Origin: 2-02-FULL-55-14 sp964473365
GTDB taxonomy: Bacteria; Bacteroidota; Ignavibacteria; UBA10030
Direction: 5' to 3'
Length of the DNA stretch: 64,000 nt
NCBI GenBank assembly: GCA_964473365.1
Contig: CAYYOV010000016.1
Span: 1-64,000 of the forward strand
Under the pieces are notes generated by a model. The model was not told where the DNA came from, did no database searches, and was given only the letters and a program-made list of their open reading frames with translations. This document shows positions 1 to 9,743 of the stretch, piece by piece. Within the stretch, counting starts at the first letter, position 1; each line of letters opens with the position of its first letter. The position numbers and the translations under genes were made by a program.

Positions 1-24
1 GTCTGCCAATTTCACCACCTGGGC
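1..24 (-). tRNA. tRNA-Leu, 5' part only (cut by window edge)
   Basis: Read on the minus strand, the first 24 bases start GCCCAGG (seven-base acceptor strand), then UGGUGAAAUUGG, the A-box/D-arm pattern typical of leucine tRNAs, then CAGAC. The anticodon and 3' half lie outside the window, so the Leu call rests on the D-arm alone. A sigma70-like promoter sits just upstream. Confidence 0.85.
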
Positions 25-38
25 AAAACCTACATAAA

Positions 39-67
39 AATATACGGAACGAAAGCGTGAAGTTCAA
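39..67 (-). promoter_or_regulatory. promoter of tRNA-Leu
   Basis: TTGAAC and TATATT are separated by 17 bp. The predicted start is about 8 bases before the tRNA 5' end. The pattern matches the other promoters of this window. Confidence 0.65.
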
Positions 68-72
68 CGCTG

Positions 73-945
73 TCAGCGTTTCATCACGAAGGACCGGATC
101 AACATGACAGCCGGATCGCCAGACTCTGCCATCCGTCGCAAGAGACTCATGTGCGTTCGGTTTTCCACCACTTCGATGTTCGATCGGACGCCATGGTCCG
201 ATAGGAGTCCCGTGAACAGGTCTGCATGCTCGAGCGCTGGAGTGCGCAGCGTTTCGTCTTCGCCGAAAATGATGAGGAACCGCGGTGCGTTGGAGGTCGC
301 ATGATTGCATGGATCGGCATCCCGATACGCGCTCGGTGTTGGAAAGATACTCTCATAGGTACCGGTGGCCTTGGCGTGTGCCCACAGCTTCTGCACGTCG
401 ATCTCTTCCATGTGGTCGATATCGAACGAGGGGTGGAGAGAGGAGCTCATGACGATGCAGCCCGCGAGATCGCGGGCCTGCATGCCCTGCGAGGCCAGGA
501 GCGTTTCGTCGGTTGCGACAACCGACGCGAGATGACCTCCAGAGCTGTGGCCCGCAAGGTAGATCTTCGTAGAGTCCCCACCGTAGGAGGCGATCCGTTT
601 CCTGGTCCAGCCTACGGCCGCCGCGACATCTTGTGCCATCGTTGGCCACTTGTTCTCCGGACCAAGTCGATAGCTCACAAGCACCATTCCTATCCCGTAG
701 CCGGCGAAGTTGCGCCCGATCTCCGGGTAGGGCTCGATGCCTTGGAATCCCTTCCGATCTCCCGACATCAAGCTGCCCCCATGGACGAATATCACCGTCG
801 GAAATTTCTGTGAGCCAGGCAGGTACAGATCCAATTGCTGTTTGTGGCCCGCATTGGGGAGATAGGGAATGTCTGCGACGACGTGGACCCCTTCAGGATC
901 GTTGGAGAGGAGCCCAACCAAGAAAAGGAGGGCGGCAGGATTCAT
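73..945 (-). CDS. alpha/beta hydrolase (carboxylesterase/lipase-like)
   Basis: 290 aa. The oxyanion-hole HGG is at residues 55-57 and the nucleophile elbow GHSSG at 132-136 (Ser134). An acidic residue in GED (228-230) and His265 complete a likely triad. The layout (HGG, then GxSxG about 75 residues later) is that of the BD-FAE/acetyl-esterase branch, which hydrolyses esters of acylated sugars or small substrates; the substrate is unknown here. The N-terminus is hydrophobic (residues 3-13), so export is possible. No clear ribosome site precedes the ATG. A GH18 gene lies upstream in the same direction across the assembly gap. Confidence 0.8.
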   Translation of the reverse strand: MNPAALLFLVGLLSNDPEGVHVVADIPYLPNAGHKQQLDLYLPGSQKFPTVIFVHGGSLMSGDRKGFQGIEPYPEIGRNFAGYGIGMVLVSYRLGPENKWPTMAQDVAAAVGWTRKRIASYGGDSTKIYLAGHSSGGHLASVVATDETLLASQGMQARDLAGCIVMSSSLHPSFDIDHMEEIDVQKLWAHAKATGTYESIFPTPSAYRDADPCNHATSNAPRFLIIFGEDETLRTPALEHADLFTGLLSDHGVRSNIEVVENRTHMSLLRRMAESGDPAVMLIRSFVMKR

Positions 946-1059
946 GACAACACGTCAGTGAGATGCAAACGTGAGAAAGCGCCCGGGGTACAATCGGGAT
1001 CGACAGGCGCCATCCAAGAACGTCTGCCACAACGAAAAGTTGCGGAAGAAAAATGAGGG

Positions 1060-1114
1060 AGTGGAGAGGAGGTCAGCGGCTCAGGATCAGCTTCGACGAA
1101 CGAAGATGTCCCGC
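1060..1114. repeat. 55-bp direct repeat, left flank of gap
   Basis: Identical to the first 55 bases after the N run. It is most simply an unmerged contig overlap and not a biological repeat. Confidence 0.9.
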
Positions 1115-1214
1115 NNNNNNNNNNNNNNNNNNNNNNNNNNNNNNNNNNNNNNNNNNNNNNNNNNNNNNNNNNNNNNNNNNNNNNNNNNNNNNNNNNNNNN
1201 NNNNNNNNNNNNNN
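1115..1214. other. assembly gap (100 N)
   Basis: Exactly 100 N, a conventional placeholder for a gap of unknown length. Both sides carry the same 55 bases, so the true gap is probably absent (an overlap). Confidence 0.95.
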
Positions 1215-1269
1215 AGTGGAGAGGAGGTCAGCGGCTCAGGATCAGCTTCGACGAACGAAGATGTCCCGC
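1215..1269. repeat. 55-bp direct repeat, right flank of gap
   Basis: Second copy of the 55-bp sequence. It includes the stop codon and last codons of the GH18 gene, so the left copy is an orphan duplicate of that gene's 3' end. Confidence 0.9.
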
Positions 1270-3540
1270 TTGCTCGAACCGGACAATATAGATCCCGGAC
1301 GGGAGTTGTTTTGCGTCGAATGTTCGTCGCAAAGCCGCACCCGATGTCAGTTCGCCTTCAAAGAGGACATCAACCTGCTGGCCCAGGAGATTGAAGACGC
1401 GGATCGTTGCAAGTCCGTCGTTGGAGGAAACAAACTCGACGGTCGTGGATGGATTGAAGGGATTCGGATAGGTGCGCAGGGCCATCGGATCCGCAGGAAC
1501 AATTGAATTCTCGACCTCTACTTCTCCCGAATACGCATACGCTCCCGTCCGGTCTATCTGGCGGAGACGATACGCTGCACGTCCAAGAAGGGGGGCAGGG
1601 TCCCTAAAGGTGTATTGCTGAACCGTGGACGTAGTGCCTGCGCCAGTTACAAATCCGATGGACCGCCATTCTGAGCGCGTTGCAGAAAGCGAAGAAACTG
1701 CGCGTCGCTCGATGTCAAATCCGTAGTTGTCAAGTTCAGTCGCCGTGGCCCATTCGAGCCGAATGCCGGTGGAAAGCGGCTGTGCGGAGAAGGTCAGCAG
1801 TTGGATCGGCAGTGCGCCCACGGAGTTGTAGCTCACGTCGTCGATATTCAGCGCCCACGTATTTCCCTGATCCGGTGCGGAGAAATAGATCGCATCGAGG
1901 GTGAATGTTGGGCCGTCGACCGACCCATCTCCATATGCAAAGGATGTCCATCCTGGACCGACAGTGTTGAATTCGTAGAGATGCCAGTTGCCATCGTTCG
2001 ATACATTCAGGAGGGGGGACTTCTCGGTTCCACCTGCGCTGTCGTCGATGAGCATGCCCACCTGAGCTCCCGGCGGTGCGCTGGTCGTACGCATCCAGAA
2101 GCCGATATAGCCACCTTCGCTCAACGTCACATTGTTCGCGATCGCTCCACCGCCTGATACAAGTCGGACCGACCAATTGGTCGTCGCGGACGTGTTATCG
2201 ATCAGGGTGACCGCGAGAGACCCTTGCCCATTGTTTGCCCGATCATTCGACCAGACAGCCGTCGACGAGGTCGAGATTCCGGAGGTCGATCCGCTGTAGG
2301 TCGGCGCGTATGAGAACCGGCCAACGCCCGTTTCAAAAGCGTCAAGCGATGTATGTGCGGCGTTCGGCGTCGATGCAAACGCGTTCTTGAGCGCGGTCCA
2401 GAGTTCAGGGTAGGCGCCGTCGTATCCCAGCGCCCACATGCCAGCGCCCGCCAGCCCGTAGGCCTTCACGCTATCGTACTTCCGTGCCAAGGAGATCTCA
2501 TCATCGTACCAACCTTGACGCCACAACCCCGTCCCGGCGCTGTCGTAGCGGTACCACGGGACGTTATAGGTGGCATCCGAGAACTTGTCACCGGATGCGA
2601 TTCCCGGCAACAACGACCGCAGTGCAGTATACGTGCGCGACGATCCCTTTCCACGCGCCGCCACAACGTCGGCCATACGTAGGCTGCTGACCACGGGCCA
2701 CTCGTAGCCATAGTAGGGGAATCCGCCGATGAGTTTCCCGGCCGGGCAGCCGACCGAGAGATACGCGGAAAAGCTCCGCGTCACATGGCGGATCGACGAA
2801 CCCGTAGTGACTGGTGCGACCGGTCCCGCAGTTGTGCTTCCTGACCAATAGTAGTCGTATGCCATCAGGAAGTAGTAATCTACGACAGGCCCCGTCGTCG
2901 AAAAGAACGTTGACGTGTAGACGCCGCTCCAGTCCACAGCAGGTAGCTCGACGACGAGTTCCTTCCCCTCGGCCTTCAGGGCAGTGCCGAGATCGAAGAT
3001 GAAAGACCGGAATGTGGCCGCGTTCGCCGCTCCAACCGCCTCGAAATCCACATTGCATCCGTCGGCATTCCGGAGGTTGATCTGCGAAATGATGTTGGCA
3101 ATGAGGTTTGAACGGTTCGTTGCGCTATTCAACAAGGTGGCGTGCCCGCTAAAGAGTGTGACGGTGAAATGGACCTTGACTCCGTACTGCTGAGCCGTCG
3201 AGATGACTGACGCTGTCGACCAGGAACGGGTTGTCGTAAATCCGCCGGTCGCCGGATCGATTTCTCCGGAGAAGTAGGCCAGATGTGTGAGGAGGCTGAA
3301 GTAGTAATTCGACTCGGATCCGTTCTGCCAGTAGGGATGGAAACCGTACACCACCGAGTTGAGCGCTTTGGCTCCCGCCAGATCGGCCCGGCGAATGCTC
3401 TTCTCCAGCGTGACAACCCCAACGGCTCCAGGGTTGTCGCGGTAGTACTCTGCCTCCGCCTGATGGATCGAAGGATGAACCTGGGCGTCCAACGAGAGTG
3501 CCGCCACTATGACCAGTAGGAGCAAGGTGCGCATGCGCAT
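1228..3540 (-). CDS. secreted GH18 glycoside hydrolase with T9SS sorting domain
   Basis: 770 aa. A signal peptide covers about residues 1-20. The GH18 TIM barrel runs about 60-395, with the DxxxxDxE region at 160-167 reading DGCNVDFE. Asp165 and the acid Glu167 are present, but the first Asp of the DxDxE triad is Asn163, as in SleL/YaaH-like GH18 enzymes that act on peptidoglycan-type glycans. About 395-575 is a beta-rich, possibly carbohydrate-binding domain, then an FN3-like stretch. The last 80 residues start YPNPFNPST and are a type A T9SS sorting domain, so the product should be exported to the surface. An ATG two codons downstream is an equally good start. It is divergent from the heptose operon. 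Confidence 0.85.
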   Translation of the reverse strand: MRMRTLLLLVIVAALSLDAQVHPSIHQAEAEYYRDNPGAVGVVTLEKSIRRADLAGAKALNSVVYGFHPYWQNGSESNYYFSLLTHLAYFSGEIDPATGGFTTTRSWSTASVISTAQQYGVKVHFTVTLFSGHATLLNSATNRSNLIANIISQINLRNADGCNVDFEAVGAANAATFRSFIFDLGTALKAEGKELVVELPAVDWSGVYTSTFFSTTGPVVDYYFLMAYDYYWSGSTTAGPVAPVTTGSSIRHVTRSFSAYLSVGCPAGKLIGGFPYYGYEWPVVSSLRMADVVAARGKGSSRTYTALRSLLPGIASGDKFSDATYNVPWYRYDSAGTGLWRQGWYDDEISLARKYDSVKAYGLAGAGMWALGYDGAYPELWTALKNAFASTPNAAHTSLDAFETGVGRFSYAPTYSGSTSGISTSSTAVWSNDRANNGQGSLAVTLIDNTSATTNWSVRLVSGGGAIANNVTLSEGGYIGFWMRTTSAPPGAQVGMLIDDSAGGTEKSPLLNVSNDGNWHLYEFNTVGPGWTSFAYGDGSVDGPTFTLDAIYFSAPDQGNTWALNIDDVSYNSVGALPIQLLTFSAQPLSTGIRLEWATATELDNYGFDIERRAVSSLSATRSEWRSIGFVTGAGTTSTVQQYTFRDPAPLLGRAAYRLRQIDRTGAYAYSGEVEVENSIVPADPMALRTYPNPFNPSTTVEFVSSNDGLATIRVFNLLGQQVDVLFEGELTSGAALRRTFDAKQLPSGIYIVRFEQAGHLRSSKLILSR

Positions 3541-3623
3541 ATCGTACGAACAAAGTTCTCGCGTTCAAACGGCAGGCGTCACGTACGAAGAGGCACCGCT
3601 GTCCAGTCAACAGCACACTCCGA

Positions 3624-3652
3624 TTGGAGGTGCTTGGAAAACTGCCTATATT
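3624..3652 (+). promoter_or_regulatory. promoter of the rfaE1 operon
   Basis: TTGGAG, 17-bp spacer, TATATT. The predicted start near 3659 gives a leader of about 29 bases containing the GAGAGG ribosome site. Confidence 0.6.
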
Positions 3653-3687
3653 GATTAGAATTTCCAGAAATCTCGAGAGGTACGAAA

Positions 3688-4689
3688 TTGGTAAGCTTTG
3701 AATCTTCTCGGCTGAAGGCGCTCTTCAAAGCCTTCGAAGGTAAGCGCATTGCCGTAGTCGGCGACCTGATGCTCGACCGCTACTACTGGGGATCGGTCAA
3801 TCGCATCTCACCCGAGGCGCCTGTCCCTGTCGTCGAGGTGGACGAAGAATCCACCCGTCTCGGCGGCGCAGCCAACGTCGCCAACAACATCGCTGCTCTT
3901 GGCGGGACGCCGTTTCTTGTGGGAGTCGTCGGGGCGGATGATGGTGGGGCGCTCCTCCGCAAGGCGATGGAATCGCAGGCCTTCCCCTCCGATGGTCTTG
4001 TGACAGATCCGTCGAGGCCGACCACCGTCAAGACCCGGGTCATTGCGCATTCCCAGCACGTGGTGCGTATCGATCAGGAGGTCAAGGCCGAGATCGACGC
4101 GAACATCCACCGGCGCATCGTCGACGTGGTGACCGCGAACATGTCATCGCTCGACGCGGTCATTCTGGAAGACTACAACAAGGGGGTGATGACGCGCGAC
4201 CTCATCCACACGATCATCACGCTCGCGAGAAAAAGCGGCCGCATCGTCACGGTCGACCCGAAGTTCAACAATTTCTTCGAATACCGACAAGCGACGGTCT
4301 TCAAACCCAACCGAAAGGAGACCGAAGAAGCGCTCGGCGTCCGGCTGGGGACTCAGGAAGCCGTCGAGGCCGCGGGGCGTACGTTACTTGAACGATTGGA
4401 GGCCGAGAGTGTCCTCATGACGCTGGGCGAGCGGGGCATGGCATTGTTCGAGCGCTCCGGGGACGTCAGCTTCGTCCCCACGCATGCGAGACATGTGGCC
4501 GACGTTTCTGGCGCCGGCGACACGGTCGTCTCGACGCTGACGATCGCCCTTGCTGCCGGCGCGCAGACGAAGGAAGCAGCGGCGCTTGCGAACCATGCCG
4601 GAGGCATTGTCTGCGGCGAGGTCGGCATCGTGCCGATCGCCAAGCAGGAACTTCTGGATGCCGTCCTGAACAACGCGGCGGGGGCCTGA
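3688..4689 (+). CDS. rfaE1: D-glycero-beta-D-manno-heptose-7-phosphate kinase
   Basis: 333 aa, PfkB-family sugar kinase. Residues 25-35 (GDLMLDRYYWG) and the glycine-rich RLGGAANVANNIAALGG at 57-73 are typical of HldE domain I. DVSGAGD at 272-278 is PfkB signature 2 with catalytic Asp278. It makes heptose-1,7-bisphosphate in ADP-heptose synthesis for LPS core. The start is TTG, supported by GAGAGG seven bases upstream. It is the first gene of the operon and one base before rfaE2. In many proteobacteria kinase and transferase are fused (HldE); here they are separate genes. Confidence 0.92.
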   Translation: MVSFESSRLKALFKAFEGKRIAVVGDLMLDRYYWGSVNRISPEAPVPVVEVDEESTRLGGAANVANNIAALGGTPFLVGVVGADDGGALLRKAMESQAFPSDGLVTDPSRPTTVKTRVIAHSQHVVRIDQEVKAEIDANIHRRIVDVVTANMSSLDAVILEDYNKGVMTRDLIHTIITLARKSGRIVTVDPKFNNFFEYRQATVFKPNRKETEEALGVRLGTQEAVEAAGRTLLERLEAESVLMTLGERGMALFERSGDVSFVPTHARHVADVSGAGDTVVSTLTIALAAGAQTKEAAALANHAGGIVCGEVGIVPIAKQELLDAVLNNAAGA

Positions 4690-4690
4690 C

Positions 4691-5185
4691 ATGGGATCGA
4701 TCGTCACCCGCGATTCGCTCGTCGCCATCCGCAAACGCTTGGGGCAGGAGGGTCGGCGCGTCGTCTTCACGAACGGATGCTTCGACATCATCCACCGGGG
4801 CCACGTGGAGTATCTCACGAAGGCCAAGGCCCTGGGAGACGTCCTCGTGGTGGGGCTCAATACTGACGCGTCTGTCCGCCGCCTGAAGGGACCTTCACGC
4901 CCCGTGGTGATGGAGGACGACCGGGCGGTGGTGATGGCGGCGCTCTGTGTAGTCGACTATGTCTGCTTGTTTGAAGAAGATACACCGTTGGAGCTGATCA
5001 CGGCCATCGTGCCCGACGTCCTCGTCAAAGGGGCCGACTGGCCTATCGAGAAGGTCGTTGGCCGAGAAGTCGTCGAATCGGCTGGCGGCAAAGTCCAAAC
5101 GATCGAATTCGTCCCGGACCGCTCAACGACGTCGATCATCGAGCGTATCCGGACGTCGGCCGGCCCAGGCCGGACCGGCGGCTGA
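4691..5185 (+). CDS. rfaE2: D-glycero-beta-D-manno-heptose 1-phosphate adenylyltransferase
   Basis: 164 aa, cytidylyltransferase-like nucleotidyltransferase equivalent to HldE domain II. GCFDIIHRGH (29-38) holds the HxGH motif (His35, His38), and RSTTSIIERI near the C-terminus is the second nucleotide-binding motif. It activates heptose-1-phosphate with ATP. Its ATG follows the kinase stop by one base, so the two are almost certainly translated together. Confidence 0.93.
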   Translation: MGSIVTRDSLVAIRKRLGQEGRRVVFTNGCFDIIHRGHVEYLTKAKALGDVLVVGLNTDASVRRLKGPSRPVVMEDDRAVVMAALCVVDYVCLFEEDTPLELITAIVPDVLVKGADWPIEKVVGREVVESAGGKVQTIEFVPDRSTTSIIERIRTSAGPGRTGG

Positions 5186-5211
5186 GATTTCAGACCCATC
5201 CTACACGCATC

Positions 5212-8200
5212 GTGCGCAAGGTCATCCGCGGCTTCTATTATACGGGCACCATCACGCTCTTCGTGCTGGCGACCCTGGCCGGATTCAGCCAAACGCTGGC
5301 CTTCAAGGCCTGGCTGCTGGACCGCGTCCATTCGGCAGCGGATGCTTCCCTCAACGGCCGGCTGCGGATCGAACGCCTGAGCGGGAATCTTGTCACAGGC
5401 CTGGAACTCCATCACATCAGGCTCGAGGAGTCCGGCCAGCCGGTATTTTCCGCCGAACGGGTCGAAGTACGGTACAAGGTATTCTCGTTCCTCTTTCGGA
5501 GCGCTGCCCTCAACTCCGTCCTCATGGTCCGACCCGAGGTCGTTCTCCGGAGATCACTCGACGGTCGGTGGAATCTTGATCGTCTTGTCCCGTCCACCGA
5601 GCCCGATTCGACTCCCTCGCCATGGTCCATCGTCATCGACCAGGCAGTACTCGAGGAGGCAAGCCTCGTGGTCGTCGATTCTGTTGCCCTGGCGGAGCGT
5701 TCCCGCGCTGGAAATGTCCTTCCCGATTCTGCCGTGGACTATGCCAACCTCCACGTACGCGGTATCAGTCTGACGGCCGGGGCGGAGATCGCTCCGGACC
5801 TTGTCTCAGCGCACGTCGATCGTCTGGAAGCGTTTCTGGAACACCCCCAGGTCCGTATCCGTCAATTGACTGCGCAGGCACGACTGACCAAGAATGTGGC
5901 GAGCGTTGATGGCCTACAGCTTGAGACAGACCGCTCGCGTCTCAGCGGTTCGGCATCGCTGGGGACCGACGTCCGGGAGCTTGCATCGCTGGCCGAGCTT
6001 GAGAAGGCGCCGGTGCGATTCGACCTCCGGGCCACCCCGCTCGATCTCCGCGAGCTTCGCCAATTCCTGTACCCTGCCATCGAGTTCCTGGACAAGGATG
6101 TCTCGTTGACAGTGTCCGGTCGGGGGACATTCTCGAACGTCGTAGTCGACCGCCTCACGTTCCAGACGCGCCGCTCCTTTCTGCAAATGCGTGGGTCCAT
6201 CCTCAATTTGCATCGACCTGACGACCTCCGTCTGGAGGTCGAAGGCGGAGAGTCGATCGTGAATTCCGCGGACATTCACGCGATCCTACCGGGAGTTGCG
6301 ATCCCCGATTGGTCGAGGTTCGGCGATGTCCGATTCTTCGCATCGTTCAACGGCCGACCGTCGTCGGAATTCGACGCGCATGTCTACGCGATCTCAGAGC
6401 GTGGCACTGTCGATGCCAAGGCCCACCTGAATGTCGGTTCGTTATTCACGTACCGGGGATCGGTGGGACTCCAACGCTTCGATCTTGGCGGGTTCGTGGG
6501 CGATGGCACTGAGTTTTCCGACATCAATGGCACGATCACCTTCGACGGATCTGAGACCGACCCTCGCCGTATCATTGGCGTGGTCCGTGCGGAGCTGGAC
6601 TCGTCAACCGTGTCTGGGCTCCCAACCGGGAAAACGGTCGCCGTCGTGAACATGGCTGATGGAACGTTGGGGTTGAACCTCTCCATCGCCTCATCGATCG
6701 GACGCCTTCGAAGCTCTGGACGCCTCGTGCTCTCAACGCAGGACCAGCTCTCGTATCAGCTGCGTGCCGACCTGGAAGGATTCAATGCGGGGCGGACGCT
6801 CGATCATCCGGCCTATGAGAGTGATCTGAACATGACGATCGTCGCGGGAGGCGTACAGACCTCCGACGGCCGGCGTACAGATTCTCTCCGGGCGGCCATC
6901 GAACCGTCGATGTTTGGCGGCGACACGCTCTCCCGGTCTCAGGTCATCGCAAACTACCGCGTGATCGACGACCAGCAGCAGCTGTTCGACCTCGAGTCCG
7001 ATCCGATCTCGCTCTCCATCGAAGGCCGGTTCACGCCGACATCGCTGGCCGGCGTGATCGCGCATGCCGGAGATGCGATCGGCCAGTACATGGTCGCGCG
7101 ATTCGGTTCGCTGGATTCGCTGAGAGCTTTCGGTCCAGGCCTGCCGGCGGCACTTCGCGAGTTCGATCATGGTCACGGAGCCGATAGCGTCGACGTTCAG
7201 ATCGCGCTGAATATCCGTGACCTGTTCCCACTGGGGAAGTGGGCCCGCGCCGATCTGCGCGGCGATGTGATGGGTCTCATCGAGGCGGTCGGTCCGGTCG
7301 CTGATCCAACGGTCCGCGTGGACCTTCTCGGTGGGCATGTTGCGTACGCCGACTCCGTCGTAACGATTGATGCCCGTGATGTCGACCTTCGGGCGGACGC
7401 CGGTCGGACGTCGGACGGCGTCGTGCGCGACTCACTCCATCTGTCGACGACGGTTGCCTCCAGGGCCATGATCATCAATGGACGCCGGTTTGATGATGCC
7501 CGTGTGGCAGTGACATTCGATGGCGATGCGGGCACTGTCTCTTCCAGTGCCATGATGGATTCAACGCTCCTCGTTTCTCTGGCGGGGCGTACGGCATACC
7601 GCGAGCGCCTTTGGGAGCTCGACTTGGACTCGGTGGTGATCGGTGTTGAGGGCTACACGCTCACAAACGTCGAACCGGCGGCGATCGCTGTCGGCCGGGA
7701 TGGATTCCTCTTTCGTTCGATGCTCCTTGCCACGGAGGCCCAGGAACTCAGCGTCTCCGGAACGTTCAGTCCGTCGGGCGTCTCCGATATGTCGGCCTCA
7801 TTCTCGAACTTCCTTGCCGGAGACCTTCGGTTCCTTCTGAGGCGTTCCTCGTATGCCGCGTTGGTCCAGGATATTGGCGGGATCGTCTCCGGTACGGCTC
7901 TGTTCCGTGGCACGCTCGATCACCCCAATCTTCGCCTCGACCTGGGCGCCGAAGGCGTCCGGCTCCAGGAAACGGTCTTTGGCCGGTTCGACGTACGGAT
8001 GTCATATTTTGAAGAGTCCCTCGATCTCTTCGTCCGTCTCCAGAGCCGTACTGACGTCCTGCGGGCACGTCCTGACCTGCTCGTGTCGGGCCGAGTGCCA
8101 TTGAGCATTACGATGAAAGGGCCTGCCCGCGAGATCCCCGGAGACGCCCCGTTGGACCTGGAGATCACGTCGCCAGGCGTGGACCTGCGATTTCTCGAGC

Positions 8201-9738
8201 CGTTCCTTGTCGACGTCACGCGCGCAATGCGCGGAACCTTCAGTTGTGACCTTCGCTTGAAGGGGACGGTGGCCGAACCGAAGTATGAAGGTTCGGCGTC
8301 GATCCGAAACGCACGGTTCTTCTTCGTGCCGACGCGGTTCGAGTATCTGCTGGACGGGGACCTGCGTCCGAACGGCAACGAGATCCGCCTCCAGGATGTC
8401 GTCATCCGCAATACGCCCGACGATTTCGCCGATGGCCGGATGCTGGCGTCCGGGGCACTGACGTTGCACGGCGTGTCGTTGCGCGGGTTCGACCTGAGGT
8501 TCGATGGACAGTTGCAGGTGATGCGCGAGGATTCGTCGCGCCTCATGGGTCAAGCGTTCTATGGCGACTTGACCGCCGAGACGGGCGATCAGGGGCTCGT
8601 CTGGCAGGGCAACATGGACCATTCGCTCCTCAAAGGTACAGTGCTGATACGGAATGCACAGATCACGTTGCCTCCGGAGCGAGAGGCACCGCGGTATTCC
8701 GTCAGGGTCATTGACGTGATACGCTCGCAAGACCCCGATAAGGCGACGGCCCGGCTCGAACTCACTGCCGAGGACCCGGTCACGTCGCCGGCTGTCGCAC
8801 CGGCAGAGCAGAAACGTTCATTCGTCGATCGGATCGATTTCGACCTCGTCCTCCAAACCCTTGGGAACACGCAGGTCCGGTTCGTGTTCAATCGGCAGAC
8901 CAACGATGTCCTGTTCGCCGACCTGCGAGGCCGACTCGGCTTCCAGCGCACTTCGGCTGCAACACGCTTGACGGGCGAAGTAGAGGTCACCAATCGCTCG
9001 TACTACAACTTTCTGAAGCGATTCAACGCCACCGGAAAGATCATGTTCACGGGCAATCCGCTCGACCCCGAGCTGGACATCGTTGCACGGTACGAGGGCA
9101 TCCATCGCGCGACCACGACCCCGGGAGCGGCAGATCCGACGACGGCACAGTCGGCGCGCGACGAGCGGGTCGCCGTTATTCTCTACTTGAAAGGTCCGCG
9201 GTCGAAGCTCGAGACCCGCTTCGAAGTCGAAGTAGAAAAGCCGGATGGCACGAAGAAGCTGAAGAACGAAGGGGATATGGAGGCCGACGCCATCGCCTTC
9301 ATCATGAGCAATCAATTCCGGGATGAGCTCACCGAACAGCAGCGGACCCAGATGCTCGGCCAGGGCCTTGGATACGGGCTTGCGTCAGGCCTGATCACGG
9401 GTCCTCTCAGCGAGACGCTTCGACGTTCCACGAAAGGGAGCATCCAATCACTGGACGTGATCTATTACGGTGGCGGTCAGCTGGGTGAAGGGACCGATAT
9501 TCGGGTTACGGGCCAACTGGGTGACGCCATCTATCGAATCGGTGGTCGGGTGTTTGGAGAGGGCGGCTTCGATCGTTCGAACGTCGTCGTCGAGGTTCCG
9601 ATGTCCTGGGTGCTGAATTCTCCCCGATTGCGCAATCTGATCCTGACGCTCGAACGTCGTGCCGACGATACGGGGAACCTTGGGAACCTGTACCGGACCT
9701 CGAACGGCGCGAAGATCTTGTACCGGTTTACGTTCTGA
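5212..9738 (+). CDS. tamB: TamB-like translocation/assembly protein (DUF490)
   Basis: 1508 aa. One hydrophobic N-terminal segment (about residues 6-28) anchors a very long beta-rich periplasmic region. The final 350 residues have the DUF490/TamB C-terminal pattern, with YxGGxL-like strands, ending in an aromatic residue (YRFTF). The AsmA/TamB family forms hydrophobic grooves between inner and outer membrane for lipid transport or outer-membrane protein assembly. The start is GTG, 26 bases after rfaE2. Its place behind LPS heptose genes and before an outer-membrane barrel gene fits an envelope role. No tamA-like gene is visible nearby, so the name is by family. Confidence 0.85.
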   Translation: MRKVIRGFYYTGTITLFVLATLAGFSQTLAFKAWLLDRVHSAADASLNGRLRIERLSGNLVTGLELHHIRLEESGQPVFSAERVEVRYKVFSFLFRSAALNSVLMVRPEVVLRRSLDGRWNLDRLVPSTEPDSTPSPWSIVIDQAVLEEASLVVVDSVALAERSRAGNVLPDSAVDYANLHVRGISLTAGAEIAPDLVSAHVDRLEAFLEHPQVRIRQLTAQARLTKNVASVDGLQLETDRSRLSGSASLGTDVRELASLAELEKAPVRFDLRATPLDLRELRQFLYPAIEFLDKDVSLTVSGRGTFSNVVVDRLTFQTRRSFLQMRGSILNLHRPDDLRLEVEGGESIVNSADIHAILPGVAIPDWSRFGDVRFFASFNGRPSSEFDAHVYAISERGTVDAKAHLNVGSLFTYRGSVGLQRFDLGGFVGDGTEFSDINGTITFDGSETDPRRIIGVVRAELDSSTVSGLPTGKTVAVVNMADGTLGLNLSIASSIGRLRSSGRLVLSTQDQLSYQLRADLEGFNAGRTLDHPAYESDLNMTIVAGGVQTSDGRRTDSLRAAIEPSMFGGDTLSRSQVIANYRVIDDQQQLFDLESDPISLSIEGRFTPTSLAGVIAHAGDAIGQYMVARFGSLDSLRAFGPGLPAALREFDHGHGADSVDVQIALNIRDLFPLGKWARADLRGDVMGLIEAVGPVADPTVRVDLLGGHVAYADSVVTIDARDVDLRADAGRTSDGVVRDSLHLSTTVASRAMIINGRRFDDARVAVTFDGDAGTVSSSAMMDSTLLVSLAGRTAYRERLWELDLDSVVIGVEGYTLTNVEPAAIAVGRDGFLFRSMLLATEAQELSVSGTFSPSGVSDMSASFSNFLAGDLRFLLRRSSYAALVQDIGGIVSGTALFRGTLDHPNLRLDLGAEGVRLQETVFGRFDVRMSYFEESLDLFVRLQSRTDVLRARPDLLVSGRVPLSITMKGPAREIPGDAPLDLEITSPGVDLRFLEPFLVDVTRAMRGTFSCDLRLKGTVAEPKYEGSASIRNARFFFVPTRFEYLLDGDLRPNGNEIRLQDVVIRNTPDDFADGRMLASGALTLHGVSLRGFDLRFDGQLQVMREDSSRLMGQAFYGDLTAETGDQGLVWQGNMDHSLLKGTVLIRNAQITLPPEREAPRYSVRVIDVIRSQDPDKATARLELTAEDPVTSPAVAPAEQKRSFVDRIDFDLVLQTLGNTQVRFVFNRQTNDVLFADLRGRLGFQRTSAATRLTGEVEVTNRSYYNFLKRFNATGKIMFTGNPLDPELDIVARYEGIHRATTTPGAADPTTAQSARDERVAVILYLKGPRSKLETRFEVEVEKPDGTKKLKNEGDMEADAIAFIMSNQFRDELTEQQRTQMLGQGLGYGLASGLITGPLSETLRRSTKGSIQSLDVIYYGGGQLGEGTDIRVTGQLGDAIYRIGGRVFGEGGFDRSNVVVEVPMSWVLNSPRLRNLILTLERRADDTGNLGNLYRTSNGAKILYRFTF

Positions 9739-9743
9739 CGTTC

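Noticed and set aside
1053..1394. Proteins read through the N gap
   Set aside because: They are products of placeholder bases and the duplicated 55-bp flank.
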